Shown here: in pieces, positions 28,559 through 37,383 of the stretch
Position numbering within the stretch: position 1 is the first letter of the stretch
Layout: every line of letters starts with the position of its first letter
The notes under the pieces: generated by a model
What the model was told of the DNA's origin: nothing
The model's database searches: none
What the model saw: only the letters and a program-made list of their open reading frames with translations
Translations under genes and position numbers: made by a program
Assembly: GCF_900636545.1 (NCBI RefSeq)
Contig: NZ_LR134290.1
Coordinates: 4,278,001-4,342,000, forward strand
Source: Pseudomonas mendocina
GTDB taxonomy: Bacteria > Pseudomonadota > Gammaproteobacteria > Pseudomonadales > Pseudomonadaceae
Direction: 5' to 3'
DNA length: 64,000 bases

Positions 28559-29506
28559 TTAGGCGAGCAGCCCGCGGAATTCGATGAAGCCGATCAGCGC
28601 ACTGATAGTGAAGAACGCCAACACGGTCGCCCCGACCAGCGCCGCCGCGCAACGTTCCTCGAGGCCGAAGCGCTGGCCCATTATCGGGTAGATGCTCAGC
28701 ATCGGCGCACTGGCGAACAGCACTCCGGCCACCAGCATGTGCGGCTCGATACCCGGCATCAGCATCAGTGCGGTGAACACCGCCAGCGGATGCAGCAGCA
28801 GCTTGGCCAGGCTGATTTGCGCCACTTCGCGCCAAACGCCGTTGGCCTTCATGCCGTACAGGGTACCGCCGATCACGAACAGCGCCACCGGCGCCGAGGC
28901 ACTGGCCAACATGTCGATGGGCCGGCTCAGCAGGGTCGGCAGGTCGATTCCCAGCAACGAGACAACCACGCCCAGACTGATACCGATGATGATCGGATGC
29001 TTCAGCAGGCGCTTGAGGGTTTCACCCAGCACCGCCCACTTCGACTGCGCCTGCTGCTGCCCGCTTTCGGCAAGCATCAGGGCCAGGGGGATCATCAGCA
29101 GGTTTTCCACCAGCATGCCCAGGGCCAGCGCCACGGCAGCTTGCTCGCCCAGCACCGTGAGCGCGATCGGATAACCGATGAAACCGCTGTTGGACACCGA
29201 CACGCCCAGGGCCATGATCGCGCTGCGCGACACGCCCTGCCGGCGCAACCCGAAGGTCACGGTAAAACCGATGGCGAAGATCGCCAGCGAGCCCAGGGCA
29301 TAGGCGCCCATGTACGGCACGTTGAGCACCTCACTCAGCGGCCGCTTGGCCAGGGCGTTGAATACCAGGGCGGGCAGGGCGAAGGTGATGACGAAGGTGC
29401 CCATGCCGCGCAGTTGTTCGCGGTTGACCAGACCACCCCGTACCGACACGAAACCCAGACCGATCAGGATGAAAATCGGTGCGGTAATGCTGAGTACGGC
29501 TAACAC
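28559..29506 (-). CDS. AEC-family (auxin efflux carrier-like) permease
   Basis: 315 residues from a GTG at 29506 (VLAVLSITAPIFILIGLGF), overlapping the zapE stop by 7 bp. The frame extends upstream within zapE, but that part is hydrophilic and unlike the family. Ten hydrophobic segments in two halves of five; NSGFIGYPIALTVLGEQAAVA and ASAPMLSIYPIMGQRFG are typical of bacterial AEC proteins, which move carboxylates such as malate or malonate. The link to plant PIN auxin carriers is by superfamily only. It is the last gene behind pcaHG-zapE, so it may export or import a related acid. Confidence 0.85.
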   Translation of the reverse strand: MLAVLSITAPIFILIGLGFVSVRGGLVNREQLRGMGTFVITFALPALVFNALAKRPLSEVLNVPYMGAYALGSLAIFAIGFTVTFGLRRQGVSRSAIMALGVSVSNSGFIGYPIALTVLGEQAAVALALGMLVENLLMIPLALMLAESGQQQAQSKWAVLGETLKRLLKHPIIIGISLGVVVSLLGIDLPTLLSRPIDMLASASAPVALFVIGGTLYGMKANGVWREVAQISLAKLLLHPLAVFTALMLMPGIEPHMLVAGVLFASAPMLSIYPIMGQRFGLEERCAAALVGATVLAFFTISALIGFIEFRGLLA

Positions 29507-30558
29507 GCGACGCAGTTCTCCACAGAGCTGGACAGTTGCTGCAAACGGCTGCGGGTGCGGCTGAAATCGCTGGTGCCGATATCGGCGCACACCTGCTCCA
29601 GGCTCGACTCGCTGGCGAGCAGCAGGACCACCCCACTGTCGTAGGCAACATCGATGAAATTGATCACCCGCTGCTGCACATCCAGTGACAGCCGATGCAG
29701 CGGCGGAACGTTACTGACGGCGACGCAAGCGAGATGTTCGCACAACCACAGGTAATCCGCGGTCGAAGACGGCACCTCGAACAGCGCCGAAAAATCCAGC
29801 CAGATCCCCTGCCCGCTTCGCCCCCGCAGGGCGAACGAGCGGCGGTTCAGTTCCAGCTCGCTGCCCTCGCCCGCGACGATCTGCAAGGCGCTACACAACA
29901 GCCTGTCGGCCCGCTCGGCAGGCGCCTGGATGAAGCGTCCCCAATCGTGCCGGGTGCGTTGGCGATAGTCTTCGCCGGCGTCCAGTTCGAGCACCTGACA
30001 ATGGCGCTGCAGCAACGTGATGAACGGCCTGAAGCGTACATGATAGAGCGGGTTCGGGCACAGCCCGGCCGGCGCGAAATTGGACGTGAACACCAACGCC
30101 ACGCCTTCACGCAGCAGGCATTCGAGCAGGCGCCCGAGGAGAATGGCGTCGCCGATGTCGTGCACATGGAATTCATCGAAGCACAGCAGACGCGCCTCCC
30201 CGGCCAGGTCGGCGGCGACCCGGGCCAGCGGCTCGGGCTGGCCGCTGTAGGCGTTCAGGTGCTGTTGCAGCTCCTGGAGAAAACCGTGCACGTGCACCCG
30301 GCGCTTGTTCACCACGGGCGCGGCGGCGAACAGGCAATCCATGACGAAGCTCTTGCCGCGCCCGACACCGCCCCACAGGTAAAAACCCGCAGCCGGACGC
30401 CGCCAGCGCCGCTTGGGCGCCAGCTGCGCGCCCAGCCAGTCGGCGAGTTGGGCGATGGCCCGCTGCTGGGCGGGGTCAGCGCGAAAGCCCCGGGCCGCCA
30501 GCTCGCGGTCGAAGTGACGGCGCACCGCCTCGGCGGGCGCCACCGGGTCAGAAGTCAA
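29500..30558 (-). CDS. zapE: AFG1/ZapE-family ATPase
   Basis: 352 residues. Walker A GGVGRGKS is at 63-70, followed by the MDCLFAAAP helix; Walker B LLCFDEFHVHDIGDA is near 130; a sensor-like TSNFAP follows. This is the cell-division ATPase ZapE/AFG1 family, which acts on FtsZ rings in E. coli. The TTG at 30558 lies inside the end of pcaG (11-bp overlap); GTG at 30543 is an alternative. Its place between pcaG and a permease gene is unusual, as zapE normally sits with other housekeeping genes; it may be a second copy. Confidence 0.88.
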   Translation of the reverse strand: MTSDPVAPAEAVRRHFDRELAARGFRADPAQQRAIAQLADWLGAQLAPKRRWRRPAAGFYLWGGVGRGKSFVMDCLFAAAPVVNKRRVHVHGFLQELQQHLNAYSGQPEPLARVAADLAGEARLLCFDEFHVHDIGDAILLGRLLECLLREGVALVFTSNFAPAGLCPNPLYHVRFRPFITLLQRHCQVLELDAGEDYRQRTRHDWGRFIQAPAERADRLLCSALQIVAGEGSELELNRRSFALRGRSGQGIWLDFSALFEVPSSTADYLWLCEHLACVAVSNVPPLHRLSLDVQQRVINFIDVAYDSGVVLLLASESSLEQVCADIGTSDFSRTRSRLQQLSSSVENCVAC

Positions 30559-31156
30559 AGAACACTGTCTCGCCGTCCCCCTGGATACGGATATCGAAAC
30601 GGTAGGCGGTCTTGCCCTCCACTTCGCAACGTTTGGCGATCAGCGTCTCACGGCGCTGCGGCTGCTCGATCAGGTTGAGCACCGGGTCCTTGGCGTTGGC
30701 TTCGGCCTCATCCTCGAAATACAGGCGAGTATTGAGGTGGATGTTGATGCCCCGAGCGAACAGCGCGACGTTGATATGCGGCGCCATCGGCACCCCAGCG
30801 GGCCTTTTCACCACACCCGGCTTGACCGTGTAGGCGAACCACTCGCTGTCGGCATCGAAGGTGGTGGCGGTACGGCCGAAGCCGTTGAACGGCTTGGATT
30901 GGTCGTAATCCTCGTCGTAGTGGCCTTGATGATCGGCCTGCCACAGTTCGAGGAAGGCATCGCGCACCAGGTGGCCATTGCCGTCGTAGACGTGGCCGAC
31001 CAGCACGATGTGCTCGCCCGGGGCTTCAGGGCGCGCCATCTGGTTCCAGATTTCCTGCTCGCGGGTCGGGTTACCCGCGGCAGCCAGGGCCAGGCCGATA
31101 TGGACGTAGGGGCCGGCGGTTTGCGAAGGGGTTTCCGGCAGCAATTCAACAGGCAT
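30548..31156 (-). CDS. pcaG: Protocatechuate 3,4-dioxygenase alpha subunit
   Basis: 202 residues from the ATG at 31156 (MPVELLPETPSQTAGPYVHIG), 7 nt after GGAGG; the ATG two codons earlier sits almost on the ribosome site. DAFLELWQADHQGHY and GVPMAPHINVALFARGINIHLNTRLYFEDE are standard PcaG blocks. It pairs with PcaH, which carries the iron, to cleave protocatechuate between its hydroxyls. It follows pcaH by 12 bp and overlaps zapE by 11 bp. Confidence 0.97.
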   Translation of the reverse strand: MPVELLPETPSQTAGPYVHIGLALAAAGNPTREQEIWNQMARPEAPGEHIVLVGHVYDGNGHLVRDAFLELWQADHQGHYDEDYDQSKPFNGFGRTATTFDADSEWFAYTVKPGVVKRPAGVPMAPHINVALFARGINIHLNTRLYFEDEAEANAKDPVLNLIEQPQRRETLIAKRCEVEGKTAYRFDIRIQGDGETVFFDF

Positions 31157-31168
31157 GGTCATCCCTCC

Positions 31169-31888
31169 TTACTTATTCTCGAAATGGGTTTTACGCTGGC
31201 CACGCAGCACGATGTCGAAGCGGTAGGCCAGGCAGTCCATCGGATTGGCCGTGCCCATGTCCAGCTTGGCGATCAGCGTCTGTACCGCGTCCGGGTTGGC
31301 GATGGATTTGACGATCGGGCACAGCGGGATCAGCGGATCGCCCTCGAAATACAGCTGGGTAATCAGGCGCGTGGAGATCGACGGGCCGTTGAGCGAAAAG
31401 TGGATATGCGCCGGGCGCCAGTCGTTGGGATTGTTACGCCACGGATAGGGGCCTGGCTTGATGGTGCGGAAGATGTAGCGGCCTTCGCTGTCGGTCAGCG
31501 CGCGGCCGACACCGCCGAAGTTGGGATCGAGCGGCGCCAGATAGCGGTCGTTCTTGTGACGATAGCGGCCGCCTGCGTTGGCCTGCCACATTTCCACCAG
31601 GGTATGCGGGATCGGCTTGCCGTACTGATCCATCACCCGGCCGGAGACGATGATGCGCTCACCGATGGGCAGCCCACCGTTATTGAAGTTGAGCAGCAGG
31701 TCGTTGTCGTGCTCGGCGAACTTCAGGTGCGAGAAGTCCGGACCGGTGGTTTCGGAAATCGATTGCGGGATGCTCACCAGCGCCTGACGCGGTGAGCGGG
31801 TGATGGAGGTCTTGTAGTCGGGGGTGAAGGCTTTCGGGTGCCAATTACGGTCACGAATGACGAAACGGCAATTGTCCTCGGCAGGCAT
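31169..31888 (-). CDS. pcaH: Protocatechuate 3,4-dioxygenase beta subunit (iron-binding)
   Basis: 239 residues from the ATG at 31888 ([21 protein letters not shown]) with GGAG upstream; length and N-terminus match known PcaH. Iron ligands are expected from the Tyr in [12 protein letters not shown], Tyr in [10 protein letters not shown], and the two His of [12 protein letters not shown]. First gene of pcaHG-zapE-AEC. A PcaQ-type palindrome lies 115-130 bp upstream at the end of pcaQ. Confidence 0.97.
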   Translation of the reverse strand: MPAEDNCRFVIRDRNWHPKAFTPDYKTSITRSPRQALVSIPQSISETTGPDFSHLKFAEHDNDLLLNFNNGGLPIGERIIVSGRVMDQYGKPIPHTLVEMWQANAGGRYRHKNDRYLAPLDPNFGGVGRALTDSEGRYIFRTIKPGPYPWRNNPNDWRPAHIHFSLNGPSISTRLITQLYFEGDPLIPLCPIVKSIANPDAVQTLIAKLDMGTANPMDCLAYRFDIVLRGQRKTHFENK

Positions 31889-32002
31889 GGCGCACTCCTG
31901 TTGTGGGTATTGTGGAGTCACGCGGGGGCATGTTCCCCCGGCAAGTTGGCGCAGTCTCGGCCAAGGCAGCCCGGCTGAACATTGAAAAGATGCCGCCAAC
32001 AC

Positions 32003-32018
32003 ATAACCAATAGGTTAT
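32003..32018. promoter_or_regulatory. PcaQ-type operator ATAACC-N4-GGTTAT before pcaH
   Basis: ATAACC (32003-32008), AATA, GGTTAT (32013-32018) is a perfect palindrome. It matches the ATAACC-N4-GGTTAA site described for PcaQ of Sinorhizobium at 11 of 12 positions. It overlaps the pcaQ stop codon (32015-32017) and lies 115 bp from the pcaH ATG. Confidence 0.85.
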
Positions 32019-32947
32019 GGAAATAGGCCATCCCGATAGGCCTGCGCCACCTCGCGCAGCACATCGCAGAAGCGCTCGGCAGCCAGCGGCAGGCCGAGAG
32101 CGCCATTGCGGCAGATGCCCACCGAGCCGCCCGGCTCACGCAGGTGCAGTTGCAACTCGGCCAATTCGCCACGCTGCACGTCCAGACACACCGCGTCCTG
32201 CGGCGCCACCCATAGCGCATCGCTGCACAGCACATAACGCCGGCTCAACGCCGGGGACAGGGTTTCCAGGCGCTGGCGTGAGGGCGTCACGCCGCATTGC
32301 ACGAACAGGCTGTCGGCATGCTTGCGAATGGTGGTGCCCTGCGTCGGCAACACCAGGGGGTAATCACCCAGTTGCCCGAGCGCCTCGTCACCGACAGCCA
32401 GCAACGGATGATCGGGGCGCACCACCAGGGTCATCGACTCGCTGTACAGGTGCTCGAAGGTCAGGCCCTGGATATCGGGGCTGTCGGTCATGCGCCCGAT
32501 CACCAGATCCAGCTCGCCAACGCGCAACTGGCTGAGCAGATAGGCTCCCGGCCCGGTCGCCACGCTGACCACCAGCGCCGAATGGCGCTCATGCAGACGC
32601 CGCACCACCTCGGGAATCAGCAGACTCTCGACGGTGGACAGCACGCCGACACGCACCTGCCCGGCCTCGTGCTCGCCCTCGCGCAGGCTGTTCACGCCAT
32701 CACGCAGGGCCTGCACGCACGGCCCGGCGTAACGCATGAAGGCCACCCCGGCGGCGGTCAGGCTGACGCCCTGCTTGCCCCGCTCGAACAGACTGGCGTC
32801 GAGGATTTCCTCCAGTTCCTTGAGCGTCTTGGAGATAGCCGGCTGGCTCACGGCAAGCGCATCAGCCGCCTTGGCGAAACTGCGCTGGCGAGCGATTTCA
32901 AGGAAGCACAGCAGGTGGCGGAATTTGATTCGGGTGTCGATGTTCAT
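32015..32947 (-). CDS. pcaQ: PcaQ, LysR-family activator of pcaHG
   Basis: 310 residues from the ATG at 32947 (MNIDTRIKFRHLLCFLEIARQR); GTG and TTG codons just upstream are possible. The LysR helix-turn-helix is SFAKAADALAVSQPAISKTLKELEEIL near residues 20-45. The effector half contains VGVLSTVESLLIPEVVRRLHE and LDLVIGRMTDSP, typical of PcaQ/GbpR-type proteins. Transcribed in the same direction as pcaHG; the palindrome at 32003 supports the name. The usual inducer is carboxymuconate or carboxymuconolactone. Confidence 0.9.
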   Translation of the reverse strand: MNIDTRIKFRHLLCFLEIARQRSFAKAADALAVSQPAISKTLKELEEILDASLFERGKQGVSLTAAGVAFMRYAGPCVQALRDGVNSLREGEHEAGQVRVGVLSTVESLLIPEVVRRLHERHSALVVSVATGPGAYLLSQLRVGELDLVIGRMTDSPDIQGLTFEHLYSESMTLVVRPDHPLLAVGDEALGQLGDYPLVLPTQGTTIRKHADSLFVQCGVTPSRQRLETLSPALSRRYVLCSDALWVAPQDAVCLDVQRGELAELQLHLREPGGSVGICRNGALGLPLAAERFCDVLREVAQAYRDGLFP

Positions 32948-33016
32948 CACAGGCACCAATAGGCGGACGCCTGCGATGATGCCGCAAAGCGTCAGCGCCT
33001 CCCAGTGATGCCGTGC

Positions 33017-33634
33017 TCAGTAGCCACTTGGCTCAGGGCTGCGCTGCCCACGGGCATGGCAGGCGCTGGCCATGGCTTCGTCCTTGAGCAGGCGTCCGCC
33101 GGCGACCTTGCGCACGATCCACGGCAGCTTGCTGACCCGGCCACCGCCGAGGCGGGCGAGCACGAAGGCCATCGCGCACTTCTCGAACAGCTCGGCGTTG
33201 AACAGCAGGCGATTGCGGGTGATGCCGAGCACCAGCAAGCGCCCGTCGACCAGGCCGGCATTGCCGCCAGACGCCAGCGCTTCACCCAGTTGCCCGGCCA
33301 TGATCGGCGCCCAGTTGTGCCCCAGGTGCCGGGCCTGTTCATCGAAGATGCCCGGCATTGCCTCGCCCAGGCAGGCCAGTTGCAGGCTCCAGCGCGGGCT
33401 AAGCGTGGCCACGGCGCCAGCATCCGCCCGCGTCTGGTAGACCCGGGCATGGGTGGCGGCGATGCCCAGGCCTGGGTCATCCAGGTCGAGGCTGCGCGCC
33501 ACGCCACCGGGCTCCAGAAACAGCATCTTGCCCTCACCGACCAGGCGCATCGACAGCGCATCGCCCTGCCGGTTGAGCAAGCCCTTGCCACTGAGCCGCG
33601 AGGCGGCTTTGACCAGTTCGTCGTGCATGCTCAC
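33017..33634 (-). CDS. Class II aldolase/adducin-like protein lacking the metal-binding residues
   Basis: 205 residues from a GTG at 33634 that overlaps the aminotransferase stop by 4 bp (ATG at 33628 is an alternative). The fold is recognisable: GLLNRQGDALSMRL corresponds to the GGN(I)S turn, and IAATHARVYQTRADAGAVATLSP to the block that normally reads E...H..IY..RPD..AVVHTHS. Here the catalytic Glu and the zinc HxH are replaced (TLS), and the later NHG is NRL. Catalysis by the usual mechanism is therefore unlikely. It ends an operon containing an intact aldolase, so a structural or regulatory partner role is plausible. Confidence 0.7.
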   Translation of the reverse strand: MSMHDELVKAASRLSGKGLLNRQGDALSMRLVGEGKMLFLEPGGVARSLDLDDPGLGIAATHARVYQTRADAGAVATLSPRWSLQLACLGEAMPGIFDEQARHLGHNWAPIMAGQLGEALASGGNAGLVDGRLLVLGITRNRLLFNAELFEKCAMAFVLARLGGGRVSKLPWIVRKVAGGRLLKDEAMASACHARGQRSPEPSGY

Positions 33635-35097
33635 ATCACCATCTTGAACACGTCTTCGAAGCGGTTCAGAGCTTCATCGACGATCTCGTCGGTATCGGCA
33701 GCGCTGGTATAGAGGCGGCTGCCGGCCAGCGTCACCAGACCATGCGCCATGTAGGCGGCGCCCATTTCTTCCATCATGTGCTTGCGCGGATTCACCTCGC
33801 GCATCAGCTGGATCGGGTTACGCACGTTGAGCAGCAGCACACCGGAAGTCTGCAGGTGTACCACCGAGCCCTGGTTGTAGACGACGTAGGGCAGGCCCAG
33901 GCGCTCGATGATCTGCGCAAGCCCGGTGGCCATGCGATCACCCGCTCGACCGGCGATGGCGCAGGCGTTGCGTTTTTCCATTTCCTGCAAGGTGTGGTAA
34001 CCGGCCACGCAGGACAGCGGGTTGGCCGTCAGGGTGCCGCCGACGAAGGCGCGCTTGCCCTGTTTGCCGCCGATGCCACCGGCGAGCATCATCATGATGT
34101 CGCGGCGCCCGCCGATGCCGCCGGCCATTGGGTAGCCGCCGGTCAGGCACTTGCCGAAGATGGTCAGATCCGGCATCACCCCGAAATAGCCCTGGGCGCC
34201 GCCCATGCCGACGCGGAAGCCGCTGACCACTTCATCGAAGATCAGCAGTGCGCCGAACTCGTCACAGAGCTTGCGCAGGTTGGCATTGAAGTCCTTGTGC
34301 GCCGGCCGCGTTCCACTTTCCGGCCCCAGCGGTTCGACGATGATCGCCGCCGTGCCGCCGCGCAGGCGGTTGAGCCAGAGGCGACGACGGATGGCCGCCA
34401 GGTCATTGGGGAAGCTTTCCTGGGTGTAACTCGTGGAGCCACTGGGGATGCCCAGCGCCTCGCGCCGCCCGGTGCCGGGAATGCGCATGCCGTAGACCAC
34501 CTGATCGCTCCAGCCGTGATAGGCGCCGCCGATCTTGATGATCCATTTCTTGTTGGTATAGGCGCGGGCCAGGCGGATGGCGCCCATCACCGACTCGGTA
34601 CCGGAGGCCAGCATGCGGAACATCTCCACCGAGGGCACGTGCTTGCAGACCAGTTCCGCCAGCTTGACCTCGTACTCGTGCAGCAGCCCCGTGACCGGCC
34701 CGCACTCGCGCAGGGTCTCGATCACCTTTTCCTGCACCACCGGGTCATTGCTGCCGAGCAATGTGGGGCCGCCGGCCTGGAGGAAATCGATATAGCGGTT
34801 GCCGTCGATATCTTCCAGGTGAGCGCCCAGGGCATTTTTCATCGCCAGCGGGAAGGGATAGTTGAAGGCCAGGTTGTGCTGGATACCGCCAGGAATGACC
34901 TCGGCAGCGCGGCCGGCAAGCTGCTTGGAGGCACGACAGTTGTGCTCGAAGTAATCGTGCACCTTCTGCATGTGCTCGCGCCGGATCGGCCGGATCGGTT
35001 GCGTGATCAGCGCCTTGAGGCGGGCATCGACCGCAGTGGTGTCGGGCCAGCGCGAGATGCCGGAGGTAGCAGGAATCGGGGCAGTAGGAGCGTTCAT
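33631..35097 (-). CDS. Class III PLP aminotransferase of the glutamate-1-semialdehyde mutase (HemL-like) type
   Basis: 488 residues from the ATG at 35097 (MNAPTAPIPATSGISRWPD) with AAGGA upstream; the frame runs further without support. NRYIDFLQAGGPTLLGSNDP, SGTESVMGAIRLARAYTNKK, LIFDEVVSGFRVG and FGKCLTGGYPMAGGIGG (the Lys expected to bind PLP) are class III features. It is about 60 residues longer than HemL, and its context of kinase and aldolases argues against tetrapyrrole synthesis. It may transaminate a hydroxylated aldehyde or amino compound; the substrate is unknown. Confidence 0.85.
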   Translation of the reverse strand: MNAPTAPIPATSGISRWPDTTAVDARLKALITQPIRPIRREHMQKVHDYFEHNCRASKQLAGRAAEVIPGGIQHNLAFNYPFPLAMKNALGAHLEDIDGNRYIDFLQAGGPTLLGSNDPVVQEKVIETLRECGPVTGLLHEYEVKLAELVCKHVPSVEMFRMLASGTESVMGAIRLARAYTNKKWIIKIGGAYHGWSDQVVYGMRIPGTGRREALGIPSGSTSYTQESFPNDLAAIRRRLWLNRLRGGTAAIIVEPLGPESGTRPAHKDFNANLRKLCDEFGALLIFDEVVSGFRVGMGGAQGYFGVMPDLTIFGKCLTGGYPMAGGIGGRRDIMMMLAGGIGGKQGKRAFVGGTLTANPLSCVAGYHTLQEMEKRNACAIAGRAGDRMATGLAQIIERLGLPYVVYNQGSVVHLQTSGVLLLNVRNPIQLMREVNPRKHMMEEMGAAYMAHGLVTLAGSRLYTSAADTDEIVDEALNRFEDVFKMVM

Positions 35098-35110
35098 GGT
35101 GATTGTCCTT

Positions 35111-35743
35111 TTAGTGGTCGTTGAGGCTGGCGAGGGCATGGCGGCAAAGCATCTGGTCGGGCTGGGCATCCAGCGCGCGGCGGAACCAGTCGCGCGCCTC
35201 CTGCTCCAGCAACTCCATGACCCGTCCGGCCTGCTCGAAGGTGCTGGCAATGCCGATCGCGCCGTGGTTACGCATCAGGTAGGCATTCACATCGCGGCGC
35301 ACACGGCGGCTGACCAACCAGCTCAGCAGCCCGCTACCGGAAGGGCCGTAGGCACACATCGGCACCTGACGGCCAATCACCTGGCGCGCTTCGGCACCGC
35401 TGATCGGCAAGGCGCGACCGAGCAAGGTGAAGGCACTGGCAATCGGTTGATGGGTATGCAGGCTGGCATGGCAATCGGGGCGCGCCTTGAACATCCGGGC
35501 GTGCAAGCCGCTCTCCACCGAGGGCTTGCCGTCACCAGCAAGCTGCTCCAGCGTATCCAGGCGCAGAATGCAGATGTCCGCCGGCGACATGGCGTAGTAA
35601 TCACTGGCCGAGGGCGTGACGGCGAAGCGCTCGGCGTCGATGCGCAGCGCCAGGTTGCCGCCGATACCAGCGAGAAAGCCCTTGTCGGCCATCGCCACGG
35701 CGGTACGCACCACGGTTTCCCTGGCCCGCTGTTCAAGACTCAT
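35111..35743 (-). CDS. Class II aldolase (fuculose-phosphate aldolase/epimerase family), catalytically complete
   Basis: 210 residues. GFLAGIGGNLALRI gives the phosphate-binding turn, PSVESGLHARMF the catalytic glutamate, SLHTHQP the zinc His pair and LMRNHG the third zinc His. This family splits ketose 1-phosphates or epimerises pentulose 5-phosphates. It overlaps the FGGY kinase gene by 4 bp, so kinase then aldolase is a logical two-step phosphorylation and cleavage. The sugar or polyol is unknown. Confidence 0.88.
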   Translation of the reverse strand: MSLEQRARETVVRTAVAMADKGFLAGIGGNLALRIDAERFAVTPSASDYYAMSPADICILRLDTLEQLAGDGKPSVESGLHARMFKARPDCHASLHTHQPIASAFTLLGRALPISGAEARQVIGRQVPMCAYGPSGSGLLSWLVSRRVRRDVNAYLMRNHGAIGIASTFEQAGRVMELLEQEARDWFRRALDAQPDQMLCRHALASLNDH

Positions 35744-37329
35744 TGAGCACCTCGATTCAGTTGTGCATAGAAAGGCGCCAGCGCTTTGTGCGCGGCGCGG
35801 AAGTTCTCGTAGCTACAGTCGTAGAGCGCATGCCGTGCGCTGTCCGGCTCGAACGAACGGCGGATCGCCACCCGCTCGGGAATGTCGGCAAAGCTCATCG
35901 CGCCGATGCCGACCCCGGCCAGGAAGGCCGCGCCCCGGGCATTGGCCTGGATCGGCTGTTCGGGCAGGCGCACGGTGACGCCGAGTACGTCGGAGAAGAT
36001 GCGGCACCAGACCTCCGACTGCCCGCCACCGCCGACCAGGGTGATCGCCTCGGTCGGATGGCCGATGAAGGCTTCGACGGCCTGCATCATCCAGCGCGTA
36101 TTCAGGGCAACGCCCTCGAGGAAGGCGCGCACCATGTGCTCGCGGGCATGTTCGAGGGTCATGTTCACCAAGCCCGCGCGCAGGTTCGCGTCATCCACCG
36201 GGCTGCGCTCGCCCATCAGCCAGGGCAGGTACAGCAGCCCGCGCGAGCCGGCAGGCACACCGGCGGCGACTTCATCGAGGATGCGATAGACGTCAGGCGC
36301 CGCCTCGTTCTGCAACAGGGCGTCCTTGGCGTAGAGGATGCGATCCCGCAGAAAACTCAGGTTGGCGCCAGCGGCCGACTGCATGGCCATCATCAGGTAG
36401 CGATCCGGCAGCGCGCAGGGCACGGCGGCGATCTGCCGGAACACGTCGGTTTTCTTCTTCGCCACATGCGCGCCAATCCACGATGAAGTGCCGACGTACA
36501 GGTGCAGCGCGTTATCGGCGACCGCGCCAGAGCCCAGTGCAGCGGCCGTGTTATCGACGGCGCCAGCCACCACCGGCAGGCTCGACGACAGGCCGAGGCG
36601 CTCGGCCACCGCCGGCAGCAAGGTGCCGATGACCTCCTGGCAGCGCACCAGTTCGGGCAACTGATCGCGCTGCAGCCCAGCCATGCCAAGCAAGCGCTCG
36701 TCATAGCGGATGCGGCTCGGGTCGCGATTGTCGGTGACCCAGTTGCACAGCGCCGAATCGACGGTGGCAGCGAGGCGGCCGGTCAGGCGCAGGTTGATGA
36801 AATCGAGCACGTTGAGAAACTTGTCGGTGCGCTCGTACAGCTCCGGCAGCTCATCACGAATGAAGGCGATATGACCAAAGCTGTCCTTGCCTGACAGCGC
36901 CGGCGCGCCGCCGGTCAGGCGCAGCCAGCGCCACAGCTTGAGCGGATCGTAGCCGGCGACTCGCGGCAGCGCGCCGCCAACCCGGCGCCGTACCGCCTGC
37001 TGCCCGCGCATGTCCATGTACAGCAGGGCGCGCGCCAGCGGATTGCCCTCGCGATCCACCGGCAAGGTGCCCTCGCCCTGACAGGAGCAAGCCATCGCCA
37101 CCACCGCCCGGCGCACGGCGGCATCCCCATCCAGCACCTCTTCGGCACTCTCCAGCAGCGCCTGCCACCAGTCTTCCGGGCACTGCTCGACACCAGCGCC
37201 CGGCAAAACATGGGTGCGCACGGGGCGGAAGGCGAAGCGGGTGACGCGCCCATCCAGGCTGACCAGCGCCGTTTTGCAACCGGAGCTACCGAGGTCAACG
37301 GCAAGCACCAAAGGATCATCAGAGCTCAA
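35740..37329 (-). CDS. FGGY-family carbohydrate kinase
   Basis: 529 residues from a TTG at 37329 preceded by GAGGTGG; an ATG at 37404 lies inside the 27-bp operator palindrome, and the A-rich stretch between is more likely leader. The N-terminal phosphate loop is VLAVDLGSSGCKTALVSLDG, the second half contains GAVDNTAAALGSGAV, and the C-terminal motif is VGGGGQSEVWCRIFSDVLG. FGGY kinases phosphorylate sugars or polyols (xylulose, ribulose, glycerol types). First gene of kinase-aldolase-aminotransferase-aldolase-like, divergent from tetR. Confidence 0.9.
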   Translation of the reverse strand: MSSDDPLVLAVDLGSSGCKTALVSLDGRVTRFAFRPVRTHVLPGAGVEQCPEDWWQALLESAEEVLDGDAAVRRAVVAMACSCQGEGTLPVDREGNPLARALLYMDMRGQQAVRRRVGGALPRVAGYDPLKLWRWLRLTGGAPALSGKDSFGHIAFIRDELPELYERTDKFLNVLDFINLRLTGRLAATVDSALCNWVTDNRDPSRIRYDERLLGMAGLQRDQLPELVRCQEVIGTLLPAVAERLGLSSSLPVVAGAVDNTAAALGSGAVADNALHLYVGTSSWIGAHVAKKKTDVFRQIAAVPCALPDRYLMMAMQSAAGANLSFLRDRILYAKDALLQNEAAPDVYRILDEVAAGVPAGSRGLLYLPWLMGERSPVDDANLRAGLVNMTLEHAREHMVRAFLEGVALNTRWMMQAVEAFIGHPTEAITLVGGGGQSEVWCRIFSDVLGVTVRLPEQPIQANARGAAFLAGVGIGAMSFADIPERVAIRRSFEPDSARHALYDCSYENFRAAHKALAPFYAQLNRGAQ

Positions 37330-37383
37330 GGCAGCCACCTCATATTTTTTTTCTTTGCTCTTCCCATTTTTTGTCGCTCGGGC

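Noticed and set aside
28559..29506. AEC permease as an auxin exporter linked to iac
   Set aside because: The family name comes from distant similarity to plant PIN proteins. Bacterial members mostly move dicarboxylates, and the gene is coupled to pcaHG, 19 kb from iac.
33631..35097. Housekeeping hemL (glutamate-1-semialdehyde aminomutase)
   Set aside because: It is longer than HemL, lacks haem-gene neighbours and is coupled to aldolase and kinase genes.
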